A stretch of 9,205 nucleotides of DNA from Nitrososphaera sp. (GTDB lineage Archaea; Thermoproteota; Nitrososphaeria; Nitrososphaerales; Nitrososphaeraceae), in the NCBI GenBank assembly GCA_022545875.1, contig JAKEIF010000163.1, positions 1 through 9,205 on the forward strand, read 5' to 3'. This document shows positions 6,291-9,205 of the stretch, piece after piece. The notes under the pieces were generated by a model that was given only the letters and a program-made list of their open reading frames with translations, had not been told where the DNA came from and searched no databases. The stretch's first letter is position 1. Each line of letters opens with the position of its first letter. Both the position numbers and the translations under genes were made by a program.

Positions 6291-6305
6291 GCTTTTTTCG
6301 CCTAC
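6287..6305. terminator. Inverted repeat with T-tract between convergent genes
   Basis: GTAGGC (6287-6292) and GCCTAC (6300-6305) form a 6-bp perfect stem around a TTTTTTC loop. The left arm contains the TAG of parB and the right arm the complement of the TAG of the lrp gene. The T6 run follows the parB stop and could act as an archaeal oligo-T terminator on the plus strand. The minus strand shows A6 there, so a lrp terminator is less supported. Confidence 0.45.
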
Positions 6306-6841
6306 CTGCCCAAAAATGGCGGTATCCATTCGTCCAGGAACTTTTTGTATTCCTTGTGCGTGTGCAAAAGTGCCTGAAATGACGGGTCTTTCATTGGTAT
6401 AAAGTCATAGACTTCGTACGACTGAATAATGTCTCCAAACAGGTTGCGATAGATGTCGCTTTCTTCGTCTGCCATCTCCTCCGTCAGAAATGCCTGGACT
6501 GTTATCCAGTCATATCCTCCCCTGGTCCTGCCGGAAAAGATGACAAAGGGGGCATCTGCCAGATATTTCTTGAGCCCTTCTATCCTCTTTGGAAGGTGCT
6601 GTGAAGTCTTGAAGGTGACAAGCGCCATGCGCATGGTCCTCCGACGTAGTTTTTTCATGTCAACAGAGATCGTATAACCCGTAATCACACCTTCAACCTC
6701 TAGCCTGGCAATCCTGGACTCGATTTCCTCTTCTGTCAAATTGTGGCCATGACCGCGCAGATAATCCCACATTTCCTTGACATCTTGGCGGGAATTCTTG
6801 CTCAGGCCAGAAAGAATTAGCTCGTCAACGTCGTCGACCAT
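6302..6841 (-). CDS. Lrp/AsnC-family transcriptional regulator
   Basis: The product is a 179-residue regulator. The N-terminal winged-helix region (about 1-55) starts with the DDVDELILSGLSKNSR pattern and ends with SRIARLEVEGVITGYTI, the family's typical recognition helix-to-wing junction. A RAM-type ligand-sensing and oligomerisation domain follows (about 68-150; MALVTFKT, then FVIFSGRTRGGYDW). The last 30 residues are a charged and aromatic extension (HKEYKKFLDEWIPPFLGR) longer than in minimal Lrp proteins. The HTH segment is diverged, with RGHGHNLTEEEIE where bacterial Lrp has a more regular helix. It is divergent from the dur3-like gene across 133 bp, so it is a candidate regulator of urea transport and of itself. 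The effector and targets cannot be read from the sequence. Confidence 0.88.
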   Translation of the reverse strand: MVDDVDELILSGLSKNSRQDVKEMWDYLRGHGHNLTEEEIESRIARLEVEGVITGYTISVDMKKLRRRTMRMALVTFKTSQHLPKRIEGLKKYLADAPFVIFSGRTRGGYDWITVQAFLTEEMADEESDIYRNLFGDIIQSYEVYDFIPMKDPSFQALLHTHKEYKKFLDEWIPPFLGR

Positions 6842-6863
6842 GGATTGTGTGTGGTAGGAAGTA

Positions 6864-6875
6864 CGTTATAGATTT
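6864..6875 (-). promoter_or_regulatory. TATA box for the lrp-type regulator
   Basis: On the minus strand this reads AAATCTATAACG-like, centred about 28 bp before the ATG at 6841. Initiation about 24 bp downstream would give an almost leaderless mRNA. Confidence 0.5.
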
Positions 6876-6935
6876 TTCATGGTAGAGCCTGATTCAATAC
6901 AGATCTACTGAAGAAATCGAAAGTGGGATATCATA

Positions 6936-6946
6936 GTCTTAAATAC
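6936..6946 (+). promoter_or_regulatory. TATA box for the dur3-like transporter gene
   Basis: GTCTTAAATAC-like sequence is centred about 33 bp before the ATG at 6975, predicting a leader of about 8 nt. Between it and the start is an imperfect GGCG-CATTTT-CGCC inverted repeat (6953-6966) that could be an operator at or near the transcription start. Confidence 0.5.
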
Positions 6947-6974
6947 TGCCAGGGCGCATTTTCGCCTGAAAGAC

Positions 6975-9205
6975 ATGGGCATGCTCTCTGAGGGCATAGG
7001 ATACGTTGTCCTCCTCGGAGTCGGACTGGTCATGGCCTTAGCGGTAACATTCCTGGTCAAGGCAGAAACGAAATGGCTAGGCACTCGCAAGACCTTTGAG
7101 TGGTTCTACACAGCCGGCAGAAACGTCAAGACTGGTCTAATCGCGTCGTCTGTCGTGTCTGCGTGGACATGGGCCGCCACTCTTTTGCAGTCTTCCACCG
7201 TGGCCTACCAGTTTGGAATCAGTGGACCTTTCTGGTATGCAGCTGGAGCGAGCATCCAGGTTGTTTTGTTTGCAATACTCGCCATTGAGCTCAAGAAGAA
7301 AGCGCCGACGTCACATACGTTTCCCGAGATAATTTACGCCCGCTTTGGCAAACATTCGCACAAGGTCTTTTTGTCTTTCGCCCTGATGACCAACACCATA
7401 GTCACTGCAATGCTAGTCCTTGGAGGCGCCGCCGTAGTGAATTCGCTGACCGGCGTCAACATCTATATCGCGGCGTTTTTGATTCCCGTGGGGGTCATAA
7501 TCTACACGCTTTTTGGCGGACTAAAAGCCACATTTTTCGCTGACTATCTAAACACGGCATTCATTTTTGTCGTGATACTCGTGTTTGTCATTGCGATCTA
7601 TTTCGTCAGCCCGCACATTGGCGGAATCTCTGGCATGTACGACAAGCTAACGGCGGCATCCGCACTATCGCCGGTCGAAGGGAACGCCGCCGGCGCATAT
7701 CTTACCTTGGCATCAGCCGGAGCGCTTGTCTTTGGAATTATCAACCTTATCGGCAACTTTGGAACTGTCTTTGTAGACCAGGCATATTGGCAGCGGGCAA
7801 TCGCAGCCAGGCCTCGGTCAGCTGTCAGAGGATTTCTTGCAGGAGGGCTGGCATGGTTTGCAATCCCCTTTGCCTTGGCCACAACTCTTGGCCTGGGGGC
7901 TGTGGCAGTCGGAGTTTCGCTGACTTCTGAGCAAATAGGCATGGGACTGGTTGCCCCAACTGCTGCGTCCCAGCTGCTTGGAGACGTGGGCGCGATTCTG
8001 CTTCTCACAATGCTATTCACGGCGGTAACCTCTGCGGGGTCTGCCGAGCTAGTGGCCGTGTCGTCGCTGGTGACCTATGACGTGTACAGGACTTATGTCA
8101 AACCTTCATCCTCAGGCCGAGAACTGATGCGAGTCTCCAGGGTGGCGATACTTGGCTTTGGAGTAGGCATGGGAATACTTGCTTCAATCCTGCTGCAGGT
8201 TGGCGCGAGCTTGCAGTACGTTTACCTGGCGATGGGGATTCTGATTGGCTCTGCAGTAGCGCCGATAACGCTGGCAATCGTATGGAAAAAGACAAACAAA
8301 ATCGCGGCGACTTCTGCTGCAATAGTCGGGCTGGTTATTGGTGTAGGAAGCTGGGTTGGCTCTGCGAACGTCATCTATGGCGAAATATCGATTTACTCGA
8401 CTGGTCAGAATACGCCGCTTCTGATAGGCAATGTCACCGCGATTTCTGTCGGCGCACTGGTATCGATTATTGGCAGCAGGATCCGTCCTGAGAACTTTAA
8501 CTTTGCAGTCATGAAGCAGCGGATTCTGGTAGCCGACGAGAGGATCAGGTCAATGATCGAGCATGACAGCGACGAAGGGTTCCTAAGAAAATCTGCCCAG
8601 TTCACTTACAGGTATGCGATCGCGCTCACCCTGCTTTTGGTTCTGGTGTGGCCGCTGCCACTGTACGTTTCTGGTTACGTCTTTACGCCTGTTGTTTATC
8701 ACCTGTGGGTTGGAATAGCCGTCGCCTGGACTGTCTGCGCAGCGGTGATTGTGATATTCCTTCCGCTGATAGAGGGCAGAAGGGCGATAGCAGAAGTCAT
8801 CAGAAGAATCGCCACCCTCCACCTTGACAATGCAGAGCATGGTTCGCAGGAGGGTACAAGCCAGAGGTCCTCCGAGGAATACGATTCGCGCAAGATCCTA
8901 GTCGCCGTGGACGGATCGAAGGAATCGCTTCGCGCCCTGAGCTATGCCAGTTATCTTTTCGAGGAGACTTCTCCTGCGCGAATATTTCTTTTGAACGTGA
9001 TAGAGTGGAGCGACGAAAATGAGGACGGGTCAACCGATTCCGGCCTTGCCGAGGAAATGGAAGAACAGGGCAGGCGGATGCTGCGAAGTGTCGTGATTCC
9101 AAAGAAGGCAAAGAGGTACGAGCGCATAGTAAAGCTTGGGGACCCCGGCGCAAAAATTGCAGAAACAGCAGACAAACTCAACGTCGACATGATCGTGATG
9201 GGCAG
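6975..9205 (+). CDS. DUR3-type sodium:urea symporter fused to a C-terminal USP domain (3' end outside window)
   Basis: This frame runs without a stop from ATG 6975 past the right edge; 743 complete codons are visible. The main body (about 8-490) is a sodium:solute symporter (SSS) membrane domain of the urea-active-transporter (DUR3) type. The signature region from about residue 63, SAWTWAATLLQSSTVAYQFG then SGPFWYAAGASIQ, is characteristic of DUR3 and is followed by HTFPEIIYARFG and YTLFGGLKATFFADYLNT. Two more membrane helices follow near 545-565 and 578-597, then a hydrophilic linker and a universal stress protein domain from about 640 (RKILVAVDGSKESLRALSYA, later KLGDPGAKIAETADKLNVDMIVMG). 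The USP nucleotide-binding GxxGxxxxxxxxxG(S/T) end is cut off. The role is sodium-coupled urea uptake feeding the urease matured by UreEFGD. A second ATG at 6981 is a possible start. Urea specificity rests on sequence resemblance and context. Confidence 0.9.
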   Translation, partial: MGMLSEGIGYVVLLGVGLVMALAVTFLVKAETKWLGTRKTFEWFYTAGRNVKTGLIASSVVSAWTWAATLLQSSTVAYQFGISGPFWYAAGASIQVVLFAILAIELKKKAPTSHTFPEIIYARFGKHSHKVFLSFALMTNTIVTAMLVLGGAAVVNSLTGVNIYIAAFLIPVGVIIYTLFGGLKATFFADYLNTAFIFVVILVFVIAIYFVSPHIGGISGMYDKLTAASALSPVEGNAAGAYLTLASAGALVFGIINLIGNFGTVFVDQAYWQRAIAARPRSAVRGFLAGGLAWFAIPFALATTLGLGAVAVGVSLTSEQIGMGLVAPTAASQLLGDVGAILLLTMLFTAVTSAGSAELVAVSSLVTYDVYRTYVKPSSSGRELMRVSRVAILGFGVGMGILASILLQVGASLQYVYLAMGILIGSAVAPITLAIVWKKTNKIAATSAAIVGLVIGVGSWVGSANVIYGEISIYSTGQNTPLLIGNVTAISVGALVSIIGSRIRPENFNFAVMKQRILVADERIRSMIEHDSDEGFLRKSAQFTYRYAIALTLLLVLVWPLPLYVSGYVFTPVVYHLWVGIAVAWTVCAAVIVIFLPLIEGRRAIAEVIRRIATLHLDNAEHGSQEGTSQRSSEEYDSRKILVAVDGSKESLRALSYASYLFEETSPARIFLLNVIEWSDENEDGSTDSGLAEEMEEQGRRMLRSVVIPKKAKRYERIVKLGDPGAKIAETADKLNVDMIVMG

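Noticed and set aside
6951..6966. GGCG/CGCC inverted repeat as an RNA hairpin or riboswitch for dur3
   Set aside because: The stem is only four base pairs and lies mostly upstream of the predicted transcription start, so an RNA structure is unlikely; it is kept only as a weak operator candidate.
7598..8020. 140-residue minus-strand ORF opposite the urea transporter
   Set aside because: Ala/Pro/Ser-rich shadow of a clear membrane-transporter frame, with no motif or promoter.
8583..9190. Several minus-strand ORFs near the right edge
   Set aside because: They overlap each other and the uninterrupted plus-strand transporter-USP frame, with no recognisable protein features.

Overview
The window looks like chromosomal DNA from an ammonia-oxidising archaeon (Nitrososphaeria/Thaumarchaeota, probably Nitrososphaera-like). 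The reasons are a group II chaperonin (thermosome) instead of GroEL, a stand-alone Lrp/AsnC regulator, archaeal TATA-type promoters about 25-33 bp from start codons with very short leaders, few Shine-Dalgarno sequences, roughly balanced GC content, and a complete urease-maturation and urea-uptake set. The lineage is inferred from gene content and promoter style, not from a marker gene.

Layout from left to right. (1) 3-497, plus strand: the C-terminal part of a NicO/UreH-type nickel permease with a His-rich cytosolic-type loop. (2) 494-2272, minus strand: a divergent thermosome subunit with a 31-residue His-rich insertion in the apical domain and a His-rich C-terminal tail. (3) 2340-5079, minus strand: the urease accessory operon, transcribed ureE-ureF-ureG-ureD. 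Gene junctions overlap or are very short. (4) 5133-5348, minus strand: a small unrecognised ORF just upstream of ureE. (5) 5400-6290, plus strand: an orphan ParB-type DNA-binding protein. (6) 6302-6841, minus strand: an Lrp/AsnC regulator. (7) 6975 to the window end, plus strand: a DUR3-type sodium:urea symporter fused to a C-terminal universal stress protein (USP) domain. It runs off the right edge without a stop.

Read together, Dur3 would import urea, the NicO/UreH permease would import Ni2+, and UreE/F/G/D would insert nickel into apo-urease at the cost of GTP. The urease structural genes ureA/B/C are not in the window. They may lie beyond either edge, most likely left of the permease or right of dur3.

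The most interesting object is the His-rich thermosome between the nickel permease and ureD. It keeps its ATPase motifs but carries 15 His in 31 residues in the apical domain and 10 His in the C-terminal 37 residues. UreE here lacks the usual His-rich tail. I infer that this may be a nickel-binding chaperonin specialised for urease maturation or nickel storage. That would parallel the His-tailed GroES (HspA) of Helicobacter pylori, arrived at independently in a group II chaperonin. No tRNA, rRNA, CRISPR array, insertion sequence or origin was seen. No stretch over 300 bp is left unexplained, provided the small ORF in 5080-5399 is real.
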